64,000 nt of DNA from Cylicocyclus nassatus (Eukaryota; Nematoda; Chromadorea; Rhabditida; Strongylidae): NCBI GenBank assembly GCA_958299035.1, contig CATQJL010000316.1, positions 29,205,441 through 29,269,440 of the forward strand, given 5' to 3'. A program made the translations under genes and the position numbers. The notes beneath the pieces are model-generated. The model saw nothing but the letters and a program-made list of their open reading frames with translations, searched no databases and was not told the DNA's origin. Shown here in pieces: positions 47,211 through 58,195 of the stretch. Positions within the stretch are counted from its first letter, which is position 1. Every line of letters begins with the position of its first letter.

Positions 47211-47978
47211 CAGCGGTCCCAACAGTATGTAGATCTGTAGGCTGACATCAATCTAGAGTATGGGGCGATTTGTCAATCGCTTTTCACTGTTTCAAAATTA
47301 CCCTAAGACTGAAGCAGGTTTCAAAACATCAAGAGCCATTTCCCCAAGAAAAAGAATCAGAAGGGCTGAAAGTCTTGCTTTAGATTTCTAAAGACACTCA
47401 CTTTATGTAGAATTTGCACTCGACCGTAATGTTTTTTTTTTCAAAACTTACGCCAGGTATCCTGTGTCCCCCAGAAAAGTTCCCATGTGAGCCAGCGTGC
47501 GTATGTGGTGCGACGCTGCCTTTCGCTCTTTTTGACATGTTTCTCCTGAGATTTCAACGGAACTGCCCAAGGTTAACACGTTCAAAAGTGCGAAAGGCAG
47601 CGACATGACGTGGTATCTATGGGAAATGTGCTGGGGAACAAACGATACACCGTAACAAGTGTTTTGCACCGCCTTTCGAAAATGTGATTGCCATTTAAAA
47701 AGCTTGAAAACTCGTGCGTAGTAAAATCAGCATACGTAAAATGCTGCACAGATTTTAGAACTTTTTTGGGGACAATTTTTTTTGAATGTCTTATTTTGCA
47801 GCTGGTCTATAAGCTGGAGTTCCCTACTGTGATAATCACTATAAGAAAAACATGGGTGATTCGTTTTCTGCTGTATTCATAAGCTGAAGCCATCCCTACT
47901 GGATGTTACCCAGAAATTGGCAAAAGACTTTGAGAGGTATTAGCGATCAAACTGTGTAGATACTTTTGAAACATCCCG
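47211..47978. mobile_element. Decayed mariner-like MITE (CAGGGTGTCCC family)
   Basis: The left end CAGCGGTCCCAACAGTATG and the right end ATACTTTTGAAACATCCCG are mutated versions of the family ends, with TA on both sides. Its right half resembles 56300-56457. It lies between the two satellite blocks. A hairpin (GACGCTGCCTTTCGC and partner) sits at about 47510-47605. Confidence 0.6.
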
Positions 47979-47992
47979 TATACGCTATGCAT

Positions 47993-48350
47993 ATCGAATT
48001 CTCGAATATTCGGTGCTTCGAATAGCCAATTCTTATCGAATTTCCGAATATTCGGTGCTCGACGAATATTCGAATATTTGATGGACATCGAATGATCGAA
48101 TGAATGACCCCCGAATATTCGACTATCGAATAATATTAGAAATTCAAAATTTTCGAATATTCGACTTTCGAATAATATTCGAAAATGAAGATTTTCGAAT
48201 ATTCGACTACCGAATATATTCGAAAACTGAAAATTACGAGTATTCGACTTTCGAATTTTATTCGAAATCTCAGATTTTCGAATATTCGACTTTTCGAATC
48301 ATTCGCATTCGAATGATTTATTCGAATGATCGAATAATTATTCGATTCGG
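47993..48350. repeat. AT-rich satellite, about 42-bp unit, block 2
   Basis: Same unit and orientation as block 1 (TTTTCGAATATTCGACT repeated about every 42 bp), so the two blocks are probably one array split by insertion. Confidence 0.8.
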
Positions 48351-48559
48351 TCCCAAGTATACCACACTCGCATAACTGTAGTACTACAAAACGCTTCTCT
48401 CCGAGGTGGCCATCGGAGTAAATTATATGCATCACCGTAAAAGAATGCGTTGTAGCTAGTGATTGCAAAACTCGCACTACTTTTTCAACTCATTCCGGAC
48501 GAGAGCTCTAGATGTAATTTCTTCAAAAGTCACTTATCTGCATTGCACAGAGCAGAGGC

Positions 48560-49600
48560 AATGATATGAATGTGTTTATGCTCAAGATTAGATTTTTGAC
48601 CGGGGAATCCGTTTATGATGGAAAAATTCAGAACTTATGCGAACTACAAAAATATATGCTCCAAACAATCTTAGATCGTCTGGTGCCGTCTGGAAACGGA
48701 CTAGTTTTGCATTACTTCACATAAGTTTACAGAAATCTCTACATAGTTCTTCTGTAAATGATATCCTATGCCTACAATTCATATTTGATATCATATGCTT
48801 GTCTCTACGCTGTAAACAAGCAATTCCTCAACTTTGCTTTGCTTTCAAATCGCGTGTTTTTCGCAAGACACGATGGAGCTCGTTTATCACGTAATAACCT
48901 GTCTTCAAAAAATGTGCTTGACTCAACAAGAAAAGGTTCCCGAGTTAGCTCGGCCAATCCGAATGAGGCATAATGAAGTGCTGCGAACGCTGTTCCAAAT
49001 CTGTTGTTTCTATCTGCGAAGCGGTTCTCTAGAAGGGGTTTTGGGGGTGCTTCCTTCCGGGGTTAAGACGACGCCCTTCAGCATGAGCGGAATGTGCATA
49101 CTCTCTGAGCAAACCTTCATGTAAGACAAATTAAATGGCTTTATGGTCTCTAAATGAGGTCCACGAATCATGAGATCCATTGTATACTCTTCTACATCGC
49201 ACGTAGGCAAATATGGGCATGTTGCCTACGAAGGGCGCCTCGACCCCAAGGGAAGCATCCCCCATAACTCCTCCTGCAGAATCGTTCAGCAGTTAGAAAC
49301 GACAAATTCGGAATCAGCGTTTCAAGCACTTTACAACGATTTATGCCCCATCCAGATTGGCCGAGCTGACTTAGGAATATTTTCCTGTCAATGATCGCTT
49401 TTTGGCAACAGGAATGTGTTGAATTGTCTTGAACACTGTATGTGCAGTTTCCTCTCCATACTTCGCTAGTAATGCATGTATATAATTTTTTGGGGCTCCG
49501 CCCAGAACACCGTAAAAACGATATCCCCTTCGCTTTTCGTCCAAAAACGAAGTCCAACCTGCTTACGTACAGTTTGTGCAGGTCCCTGTGCAGGTCCCTC
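48560..49600. repeat. Relative of the AAGGYCCGGCAC MITE
   Basis: 48560-48720 matches 5205-5370, including the hairpin region ATGCTCCA...GATCGTCTGG; 49488-49600 matches 5500-5616. The central part (48750-49480) is not shared, so the copy is longer or composite. Confidence 0.5.
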
Positions 49601-49910
49601 GACATTGCTTGTCATGTCAGAGTACGTCACCGGTCAACTCGTGGGTGAGCGGAGCGCAAAAAGAAATTTAGATCCGTTATCTCCATTTCATGCAACATCA
49701 AGGGATTGGACCAGCGCGGTTGGTCTACTTTTAGGGCCTGCTAGTAGGATGAGTAGTCATATAAGGAAAATAGATTTTAGATGGACGATGCCTTTGAGCT
49801 CATACATACTGAGCGTTCGATTAGTTACGTGCCTGAGATGTAGAACCGTTATAGATCGACTTGCAGTTCTATTGCATTATCGAGGAATTATGAAGAAACT
49901 AAGCTCTCAC

Positions 49911-50204
49911 TATAAAACCCTGTATAATGCTTGTCAGCAACGTTCAAATCAAAAGCGAACTTAGCTCAAGCTTACATGAAATAATCACTTCGACGCTTGT
50001 ACACTTTCGGCCGGGTAACGTTTGAGTAATAAACCGCACTTTGATCTTTTGCAAAATTATAAAACCCTGTATAATGCTTGTCAGCAACGTTCAAATCAAA
50101 AGCGAACTTAGCTCAAGCTTACATGAAATAATCACTTCGACGCTTGTACACTTTCGGCCGGGTAACGTTTAAGTAATAAACCGCACTTTGATCTTTTGCA
50201 AAAA
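49911..50204. repeat. 147-bp tandem duplication at the GT11 gene end
   Basis: 49911-50057 and 50058-50204 are almost identical. The second copy contains the last codons and stop of the minus-strand GT11 gene; the first lies wholly downstream of the stop. Divergence is about one base, so it is recent (or an assembly artefact). Confidence 0.85.
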
Positions 50205-51210
50205 AAGCAAGCCACCAGCCAAATGTTGACATGGTTGCAGAGATCAAAAAAGATCGACATATCTGGGATGACAAGTACAGGTCCATAGCCTCTTGATAAT
50301 TCGAAACAATCACAGCCTAAAAAGCATATGCCGTTCATACTAACAATTACTATAGAATGGTCAATTGACTCACATCGTTCTTCCATCCACCATCTTTTAT
50401 AATAACTTGTGACATATTGATCATGACTTGCTGATCATCTCCAAAAAGTAAAAAGCTTGACATGTTCTAAAAAAATGTATAGCGACCATTCCGCCGTTTG
50501 CTTTCACCTTCTTCTTAGCCAGTGCATTGACAGCTTTCACAGTTTTGTTTACGTCAGTGTGCCATTTATGTCTAATGAAGTCCGTCGTTCGGACGTGTAG
50601 GCACATTGAGTCAGAATGCCTGAATAGGGAATTCAATCAAAAGAGTAATACAATTAGTCATTTTCTACCTTTGCAAAGAGTGTGTTATGATGCTTCCATT
50701 TGATTTCATTTCTTCTGAGAATTGCAGAACAGCACGTAGTTCAGCAGCATAGTCCTCAAAATACCTGACATTCTGGGCAAGAATAAAGTCCAGCAACAAA
50801 TACTGATCGGCAAAATTTTTCAGCCTTAAGGTCAATTCTGCCAGCTTAGAACAAGAACATCCATGCTAAAGACACAAACCTTGATGGATCAGCGTAAGAG
50901 TTATTCTCTCTCACGAATTTTACAACTCTTTGCTTGGTTCCATTCTGCAAATGCTGGTTTTTAGTAATCAATTTAATTGTCCCACTTCTCTATACTTTGT
51001 ATTCTTCAGTGAGACGGTCACGTGATCAGTACATATTCAAAATAAAGGACAACGTACCTTCGCAAGAACGTAGGTTCTGTTTAAAAGAGGAAAAACTCTT
51101 TCTAAGTAAGTTAGGTACTTCTCGACGTGTGCTCTATGCTCTTCGAATGGCAAGTAATGTATCCTGTCTATAGTCCTAGCAATGCCGTATCCAGAAACCA
51201 GGTGGAAAAG
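50119..51210 (-). CDS. GT11 alpha-1,2-fucosyltransferase-like gene, 5' end missing
   Basis: Predicted Golgi-type glycosyltransferase of family GT11, which moves fucose from GDP-fucose. Exon segments (minus): 51058-51210, 50880-50944, about 50669-50837, 50508-50619, 50374-50466, 50119-50316. Introns of 41-113 nt have GT...AG ends and compatible phases. Motifs in order: LFHLVSGYGIARTIDR; NRTYVLAK; NNSYADPSR; LLLDF then NVRYFEDY; CLHVRTTDF (family motif HxRRxD, second Arg here Thr); FLLFGDDQ; STFGWWLAFF then VYY. Between ADPSR and LLLDF the frame slips by one base in an A/T run near 50820; an alternative start of that exon at 50865 avoids the slip but drops the ADPSR join. No N-terminal anchor exon (GRLGNQ region) is visible upstream. 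It could be a damaged gene or an imperfect assembly. Confidence 0.8.
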
Positions 51211-52523
51211 CTTAAGAATAACATATTTTAGATTTAAATAGGTCTACCATTTATAAAAACGGGTAAAATTTTCCTAAGCGAGAAGGAGAAGGAGTGCAAA
51301 AGCACCGATTACGCAAAAAAAATTTGGGGTCTTACAAAGTTATCTCGATTTCTGCAGGATGATTATTTTGAAAATTTGCAAAATAAGAAAATAAGAAAAA
51401 TTTCCCTGGATAGTTTCACGCTCATGCAAGTTTTCAATGCCTCCGAAATTTTATTTTGAAGCCAAATTTCAGATTAATGAGTGCTTCAGAAAATAGACCT
51501 AAGCCCTAAGAAACTTTTCATACTTCTTTCTCAGCCATCATTCAAATACGCACACAATCCTCCACTAAATTATTGGCCGAAAATCGGCAGACACAATCGC
51601 TCGCTCATTATTGCGTATAGTTCTAATCTACACACCTCCTTCAAAAGTAGACGCATGAAAATCTATGATTCATTGAAAAAATCAACCTACAAAAAATTTA
51701 TAAGAGGCTCGTTGATTCTACCCATGCTTGGCTTCTAGAATAGCTTTGAGAAATTTTTAACGCACATGCACATCACAGTGTGTCTTTATATGATAACCAA
51801 GTGGGAGGTTTGCAGGATATTAAGAAAAATTTATTTTTTTGTTTTTTTCTAGCTATTGTTTTCTCTCTCAAATAGCAACACATGCTATTCATTATTTACT
51901 CTGCGGCTGCTGAAAAACGCTTACTAACTTTGAAAGAATCACAAAAGGCCTTTTCTTCGAAATTGGTTCGAATAAAAAGAATGTCGCCTTACTTGTCTTT
52001 CTATATCAGCGCTACAAGATGGACTTTACGAATGTGTGAAAGGTGCTCTTAAGTTTAAGAAAGCCTTGAACTCATGCAACAAGTTTAATCCACGTGAGGA
52101 ATTCAGCCGACAAATCTTTGCGAAGCAGAACGCGTCAGACCTTAACACGTTCCGGACGGCGAAATCGCGCGCGGCAAAAAAGAGTATACTTTCAGCTGTT
52201 AGCCAACAAAGAGACCTTACTTTGCAAATTGTGGGCTACATCTGTAGTCAGCATATCAGCTAAGCTTCATACCCAAAGTTCTGAATGAATTCAAAGTGCT
52301 TGAATTTTGTCGCTTGAAAGGGACTTTTGTGCTTTCTTGAAGGATGGGAACAAGCTCACTTCAAGTAGTATTCAAAAGTATCTATGTTGTACATGGTACA
52401 CATCATTATTGGAAACACGGTTTTCAACTTTGAAATCGGAGGAGGGAAAAGTTGCGACGTAGCACGCGTCGTTCGCGTTGCCGCACTTTGTTGCAACTGT
52501 TGTTCGATTTGTCCTCATATCTC
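51211..52523. other. Upstream of the GT11 gene; no supported exon
   Basis: The missing first exon should lie here on the minus strand. RLGK appears in one frame near 51270, which is not sufficient. Plus-strand open frames at 51481-51738 and 52036-52263 have no recognisable motif. TTAACACGTTCCGGACGG at 52143 resembles a piggyBac-type end without a partner. Confidence 0.35.
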
Positions 52524-52529
52524 CTATAG

Positions 52530-52679
52530 GCCGTCCGCGCAGGGCGCGGAGAGTGCGCAAGGTGTGTATTGCGCGTCACTCCTCTTTCCCCGTGCACTCT
52601 CGCCGCCTGTTTTTCTCTGCGCTTCTTCTATCTTCGACGGACGCAACAGCGTTGCTCTCCGCGCGCGGCGCGGACGGCC
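52530..52679. mobile_element. GC-rich MITE, GGCCGTCCGCGC ends
   Basis: GGCCGTCCGCGC at the left and GCGCGGACGGCC at the right, with nested GCGCGGAGAG/CTCTCCGCGC arms. Much more GC-rich than its surroundings. It sits just outside the large inverted repeat. Confidence 0.65.
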
Positions 52680-52835
52680 CATAAACATCTATCAAAGGAG
52701 GAGAGGGAGCTGCATCGATTGACACCCTAGATAATTGTCGTCTGATGTTCCATGAGGATTGGGGTGTCAAATATGGAAATCATTAGCATCGTATAAATAT
52801 TCTCAAAAATTCTAAGAGCCAGCTGATGTCAGAAA

Positions 52836-53069
52836 CTTTCATAACATTGCACTTTGTTTACTCTACTCAACTGTCTGTAAGTACTTTCAGAATCCAAAAC
52901 AAAAGTTCAAAAAAAAAATAGCAAAAGTTAGGGTAGGTATAAAAACCATGGTTGAAGATTCTACGATTTTCCAAGCGAACATCAAAGGAATCCGGATAGA
53001 AGCATTACCGCTGGAAATAGGATCAAAATTTGCATGGAATCCTTATCAAAGAGTTTGTCTATCTTTATG
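52836..53069 (+). CDS. Unrecognised open frame P1 (arm copy; also minus 57545-57787)
   Basis: About 78 residues including AKVRVGIKTMVEDSTIF and a Lys/Ile-rich tail. A diverged relative is at 58196-58459 (KRAKVRVRKMHG), in the same reading frame relative to the shared sequence and ending at a similar place. The antisense frame (KNFPAQGYKFSTEKK...) is also open. Coding status is undecided and no family is recognised. Confidence 0.3.
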
Positions 53070-53604
53070 AATGATTTGAGGATAGGTCCAAAAAGGCAAC
53101 TTTTAGATCCGCCTAATATATAAAATTTATTATCTTGGATGTCTTTAGGCTGCAAACAAGCTTTTTTTTCTGTTGAGAACTTGTAGCCTTGAGCTGGGAA
53201 GTTTTTCATGATGCATTGATGTCTTCTTCAACATCAAAAATCATGCAGTACAACTCGTAACTTACAACATGACTTACATGATAAAAAATGATTTTCTGGT
53301 TTCTACCTTGAAGTTGAGCTGACAAAATGTTCCCTATTTGGGTGTTAAGAGGAGCAAAGTATTTGTCTGGTAACAGGCTCGCACTTGTGCTCACGTTTTG
53401 TAGACTTTCATTAGTCAAAACTGCCCTATGCCCAGATGTATAAGCCGCACTTTTTCAAATTTTTCCACAAGCTGCTCAACCGCGTCATTGTGTTTCGAAA
53501 AGCGATTCTTAAGCCGCACGATTCTTTCAGGCAAGACGCAGCACGGCGTAGGGTCCTTTGGTTGCCAGTCCTTTGATGTGTTCTGGCTGGTCGATGTAAG
53601 CTAG

Positions 53605-54033
53605 GACCACCCCGCGACTTTTACACCTAAAAATAGGATAATAAGGGAGGTATCTGTTTCAAACGCCAATTCCGTTTATGCTATTCCTAGCTGCGGCGCA
53701 CCACTCAAAGCGAATTATGAGCTGCTGTGCAAGATGGGCATACTACTCAGCATGGGAATACTGCTTGTAAATAGGAATCTGCCCGAAAAATGTGCTGGGA
53801 ATCGAAATAACACCAAATTGAATCTTTTGTCACTGACAAGAGGCTCAATGCAAGTTTTAAGACACCTCGATGATAATGTTGTGTTGCTAGTGAGTCGCTT
53901 AGCATGCAAATATTTTACAGAAAAAAAATTTAGTAACGCGGTTCAAAATAACTCGCCGCAGAGAGATAGCGTAATTGGAATCAGCGTTCAAAAAAATTTA
54001 AAATACATACTTTTTTTCGAAAGGCTGAGCTAA
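53605..54033 (+). CDS. Unrecognised open frame P2 (arm copy; mirror in right arm)
   Basis: Open for 142 codons, with the first Met inside at 53734. It includes NSVYAIPSCGAPLKANYELL, GNRNNT and LDDNVVLLVSRLACKYF. The mirror copy (minus 56588 to about 56990) keeps the frame. Some differences are synonymous (TCA/TCT, GCC/GCT) and others change residues (Gly/Phe, Arg/Lys). No known domain recognised; it might be an internal exon, although P3 on the other strand overlaps its start. Confidence 0.35.
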   Translation, partial: DHPATFTPKNRIIREVSVSNANSVYAIPSCGAPLKANYELLCKMGILLSMGILLVNRNLPEKCAGNRNNTKLNLLSLTRGSMQVLRHLDDNVVLLVSRLACKYFTEKKFSNAVQNNSPQRDSVIGISVQKNLKYILFFERLS

Positions 54034-54298
54034 GTTAGGTGCCTTCCCTTGTTGAAAAAAATATCAGATTTCATACAAGCATACGCTGACGTCCTCCCGC
54101 AAAAATCCCCATTTACAACGTTCTTTCTGGTAGCGACCATTTATTAGGCTGTAATATAAGCCTTGTTACACTTTAACTGCTCACGGCAAAAAGTCGCATA
54201 CATCACAATTCTAATAGGGCTTCGAAGTACCATTTTATAGAGCAAAGCAAGCTTTACATACATGCGTTATTCGTCCTCAGAGAGACTTAGTGATTGGA

Positions 54299-54615
54299 AA
54301 AACTGAATGCGTTGAAGACATCGAAGAAGCCTGATGCTATTGTCTACGCTGATAACTCTGTGTCGCAATTGTGGTGCTCCAAATCTTATACTCGAGAAAA
54401 CTGAATGCGTTGGAGATGAAGTTGAAGACATCGAGGAAGCCTGATGCTATTGTCTACGCTGATAACCCTGTGTCGCAGTTGTGGTGCTCCAAATCTTATA
54501 CTCGAGAAAACTGAATGCGTTGAAGATGAAGTTGAAGACATCGAGGAAGCCTGATGCTATTGTCTACGCTGATAACCTTGTGTCGCAATTGTGGTGCTCC
54601 AAATCTTATACTCGC
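54299..54615 (+). repeat. 110-bp tandem repeat, three copies
   Basis: Units begin AAAACTGAATGCGTTG and end TTATACTCGAG at 54299-54396 (lacking 12 bp), 54397-54506 and 54507-54615. It lies in the spacer of the large inverted repeat. Each unit is open in one frame (KTSRKPDAIVYADN), but 110 is not a multiple of 3, so the array is not one continuous coding repeat. Confidence 0.8.
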
Positions 54616-55654
54616 TGCTGTCTGTGCATCTCATTTCGATTATGTTATTGTAATTGTTATTGTAAAGGCTGCTTGAGAAGATCAAGTGACATTTGTTAAT
54701 AAATCTCATGACGTAAGACTGGGTTTTACTAGCAGAAAAGTAGCAAATGTGAGAAATGGGACCCAAAGAGACCAAGGGCTAAGTGAAAAGGAAGACTTGA
54801 GAGAGGACAAAGAGGACGCAAAAAATTGTTAGTAAGGGCGTAGGCCGCGTGCTTTGAACGCGATCGGGACATTATGGTGTCTTCCGCTGGTGTCCCGATT
54901 TTGTCCGGAATGTGTCCGTCGGGACACCTGTTTTTTCTTTAATTCAGAAACAAAATCAGGACACCTGATTTTGTCCCGACACCGTTGCGCAGGCATTCCG
55001 TGACGACACCCCATTTTATCCTGCACGACTCAACCGCGAAAGTCTTAGTCGTGCTGTTCAACGGCATCGCTTATGCGACGTCGCGCACGCGGCAATTAGC
55101 GGCGGCGCGGCGTAGCGCGCGCGAACTCTGCTGTGCGTTGAGGCTTATGAGAATTACTCCCCAGTGAATCAGATGTATAAAGTAATAAGCATGATTCAAC
55201 CTTCTTTTGCTTGCACTTGGAATCTTTTTTCGGGGCTCGGCCCTGGACCCCGCAAAAACGATTTTCCTCTTGCTTTTCCCACCAAAAACGATTTCCAGCT
55301 TGTCATTTGCCCACCTCGTGCCGGGCCCTGGGTGCAAACCTACGGTAGGTCGAAGCTGGTGCGAACTTTCGCATGGTGTCTTGTAGAGCTTCCACTTCTC
55401 TTCTCATCCTTGCAAACGAACGGTCGGCTAGCTCTTAGCTCAAACTTATACCATCCACCAGGGATAGGATTAAAAAGGTAGAAGAAACCGTGGCTGGTCC
55501 ACCCCGTCTTCTGAGTCGAGATGTAATGGATCAAGATCGCGACGTCATAAGAATGCGCTGCTTGGCGCAAGCAAGAATGGATTTTTGTTATCGAAGCGAT
55601 CGAGTTCGAAGCAGTGTAACTCAAGCACTCATCGCGGTATCCTTCATATAACCG
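54616..55654. other. Inverted-repeat spacer, GC-rich patches
   Basis: Contains repeated TGTCCCGATTTTGTCC/ACACCTGATTTTGTCCCG motifs (54885-54985), a GCGGCGGCGCGGCG stretch near 55100, and 55215-55330, which matches the ends of the AAGGYCCGGCAC MITE. No gene supported. Confidence 0.4.
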
Positions 55655-55778
55655 CTGAAAACGAATAATGATGTATGTAGAGTTGCTTTGCTCTATAGAA
55701 TGGTACTTCGAAGCCCTATTGGAATTGTGATGTATACGACTTTTTGCCGTGAGAAGTTAAAGTGTAACAAGGCTTATA

Positions 55779-56457
55779 CAGGGTGTCCCAAAAAAATGTA
55801 TCGAGCGTTTGATCGTTAATATTTGTCTTCTAAAAAAGTCTTTTCCCTTGCTTCAGGTACCAACCTGTAGAGCTGACTTCAACTTAGATTTGCATTATAG
55901 AACGAATCACTCATTTCTCTTCATTACTGTAGGATTACGGTAGAAACTTCAAAAAGGGTTTTAAGCAATGATAGGCCATATATTGCCTCACAAAAGAAAC
56001 AAAACAGCCTTGAAACTTTTACACTAGGTTAATTAGAGTTGCTGATTATAACTGTAAAGTTCCCAACTTGTTATGATCTTTATTGAAGAGTTATACCAGG
56101 TAAGAGGTAGCGGCCATTTTTTCAATGTTCTTAAAAAGTGCGGTTAAACCGTTTAGAAAGCTTCGTAATCTTGTGAATAGTTGAGTATTGAACTCAGCGT
56201 CCATAAAAACCCGATTACACATGTTTTCACACTTTTTTGAAAATTTTTGAAAAGGCAGCTTTTTCCACATTGACACCATATGCTTCAAGTTTCTACCGTA
56301 ATCCTACAGTAATGAAGAGAGATGGGTGATTCGTTTTATAATGCAAATCTAAGCTGAAGCCAGCTCTACAAAACGGAATCTGAAGCAAGGCAAAAGACTT
56401 CTTGGGAGGAGAGATATTAACGATCAAACGTTTGATACATTTTTTTGGGACACCCTG
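55779..56457. mobile_element. Mariner-like MITE, CAGGGTGTCCC ends, in the right arm
   Basis: CAGGGTGTCCCAAAAAAATG and complement, flanked by TA. Absent from the left arm, so it inserted after the inverted duplication formed. Confidence 0.9.
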
Positions 56458-56981
56458 TATTACAACCTAATAAATGGTCGCTACCAGAAAGAACGTTGTA
56501 AATGAAAGGGATTTTAGAAGAGGACGTCAGCGTATGCTCGTATAAAATCTGATATTATTTCCAACAAGGGAAGGCACCTAACTTAGCTCAGCCTTTCGGA
56601 AGAAAAGTATGTATTTTGAATTTTTTTTGAACGCTGATTCCAAGTACGCTATCTCTCTGCGGCGAGTTGTTTTGAACCGCGTTACTGAATTTTTTTTCTG
56701 TAAAATATTTGCATGCTAAGCGACTCACTAGCATCACAACATTATCATCGAGGTGTTTTAAAACTTGTATTGAGAATCTTGCCAGGGACAAAAGATTCGA
56801 GGTGTTATTTCGATTCCCAGCACATTTTTCGGGCAGATTTCTATTTACAAGCAGTATTCCCATGCTGAGTAGTATGCCCATTTTGCACAGCAGCTCATAA
56901 TTCGCTTTGAGTGGTGCGCCGCAGCTAGGAATAGCATAAACGGAATTAGCGTTAGAAACAGATACCTCCCTTATTATCCTA

Positions 56982-57409
56982 TTTTTAGGTGTAAAAGTCG
57001 CGGGGTGGTCCTAGCTTACACCGACCAGCCAGAACACATCAAAGGACTGGCAACCAAAGGACCCTACGCCGTGCTGCGTTTTGCCTGAAAGAATCGTGCG
57101 GCTTAAGAATCGCTTTTCGAAACACAATGACGCGGTTGAGCAGCTTGTGGAAAAATTTGAAAAAGTGCGGCTTATACATCTGGGCATAGGGCAGTTTTGA
57201 CTAATGAAAGTCTACAAAACGTGAGCACAAGTGCGAGCCTGTTACCAGACAAATACTTTGCTCCTCTTAACACCCAAATAGGGAACATTTTGTCAGCTCA
57301 ACTTCAAGGTAGAAACCAGAAAATCATTTTTTATCATGTAAGTCATGTTGTAAGTTACGAGTTGTACTGCATGATTTTTGATGTTGAAGAAGACATCAAT
57401 GCATCATGA
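56982..57409 (+). pseudogene. Unrecognised coding-like segment P3, frames broken
   Basis: After a strong acceptor (TTTTTAG, ending 56988) the sequence reads CKSRGVVLAYTDQPEHIKGL then TKGPYAVLR; after a slip LPERIVRLKNRFSKHN then DAVEQLVEKFEKVRLIHLGI; after another slip NVSTSASLLPDKYFAPLN to SAQLQ and a donor-like CAAG|GTAGAAA at about 57307. The segments look like protein of one gene, but two frame slips interrupt them. The left arm (minus) has the same breaks. No family recognised. Confidence 0.4.
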
Positions 57410-58195
57410 AAAACTTCCCAGCTCAAGGCTACAAGTTCTCAACAGAAAAAAAAGCTTGTTTGCAGCCTAAAGACATCCAAGATAATAAATTTTATATATT
57501 AGGCGGATCTAAAAGTTGCCTTTTTGGACCTATCCTCAAATCATTCATAAAGATAGACAAACTCTTTGATAAGGATTCCATGCAAATTTTGATCCTATTT
57601 CCAGCGGTAATGCTTCTATCCGGATTCCTTTGATGTTCGCTTGGAAAATCGTAGAATCTTCAACCATGGTTTTTATACCTACCCTAACTTTTGCTATTTT
57701 TTTTGAACTTTTGTTTTGGATTCTGAAAGTACTTACAGACAGTTGAGTAGAGTAAACAAAGTGCAATGTTATGAAAGTTTCTGACATCAGCTGGCTCTTA
57801 GAATTTTTGAGAATATTTATACGATGCTAATGATTTCCATATTTGACACCCCAATCCTCATGGAACATCAGACGACAATTATCTAGGGTGTCAATCGATG
57901 CAGCTCCCTCTCCTCCTTTGCTAGAGTTTTTCTTTTCTGACTCGTAAAGGCCTCGAGGAAAAAAACTGCCATAATATTAGTTTTGTGATGTGTCCCAGGC
58001 TGCATTCAAAAATTTCAAAAATTAATCTTTCGAGAAGGTAAAGACTCATTTTTTTTTCTGGATTAGCGTTTAATCGTAATCGATTTTTAGAAGTTTTAAT
58101 TTGCGAAGATTTCATGATGATAAAGCGCTTATAAATTTTGCGACTTCGCAAATGTGAAGATTTTTGGAAAACTTGTTTAAAAGTACTGGAAAGCC

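Larger units (their letters stand above)
52693..54285 (+). repeat. Large inverted repeat, left arm
   Basis: Starts CAAAGGAGGAGAGGGAGCTG, whose exact complement ends the right arm at 57920. Homology continues to about 54285 with few differences. It contains open frames on both strands that recur in mirror image in the right arm. Confidence 0.9.
55655..57920 (-). repeat. Large inverted repeat, right arm
   Basis: Complement of 52693-54285, lengthened by the MITE at 55779-56457, whose TA target is intact in the left arm (CTTATATTACAG read in reverse). It ends CAGCTCCCTCTCCTCCTTTG at 57920. Confidence 0.9.

Noticed and set aside
48100..48477. Ile/Phe/Tyr-rich open frames on both strands
   Set aside because: They are translations of the 42-bp AT-rich satellite; periodic composition follows the repeat.
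50132..50386. Longer overlapping minus-strand frame (84 codons)
   Set aside because: It is out of frame with the conserved STFGWW exon and runs through the 50317-50373 intron.
53206..53418. Counting the left-arm minus frames as separate genes
   Set aside because: They duplicate the right-arm frames at 57197-57633 through the inverted repeat; described once with the arms.
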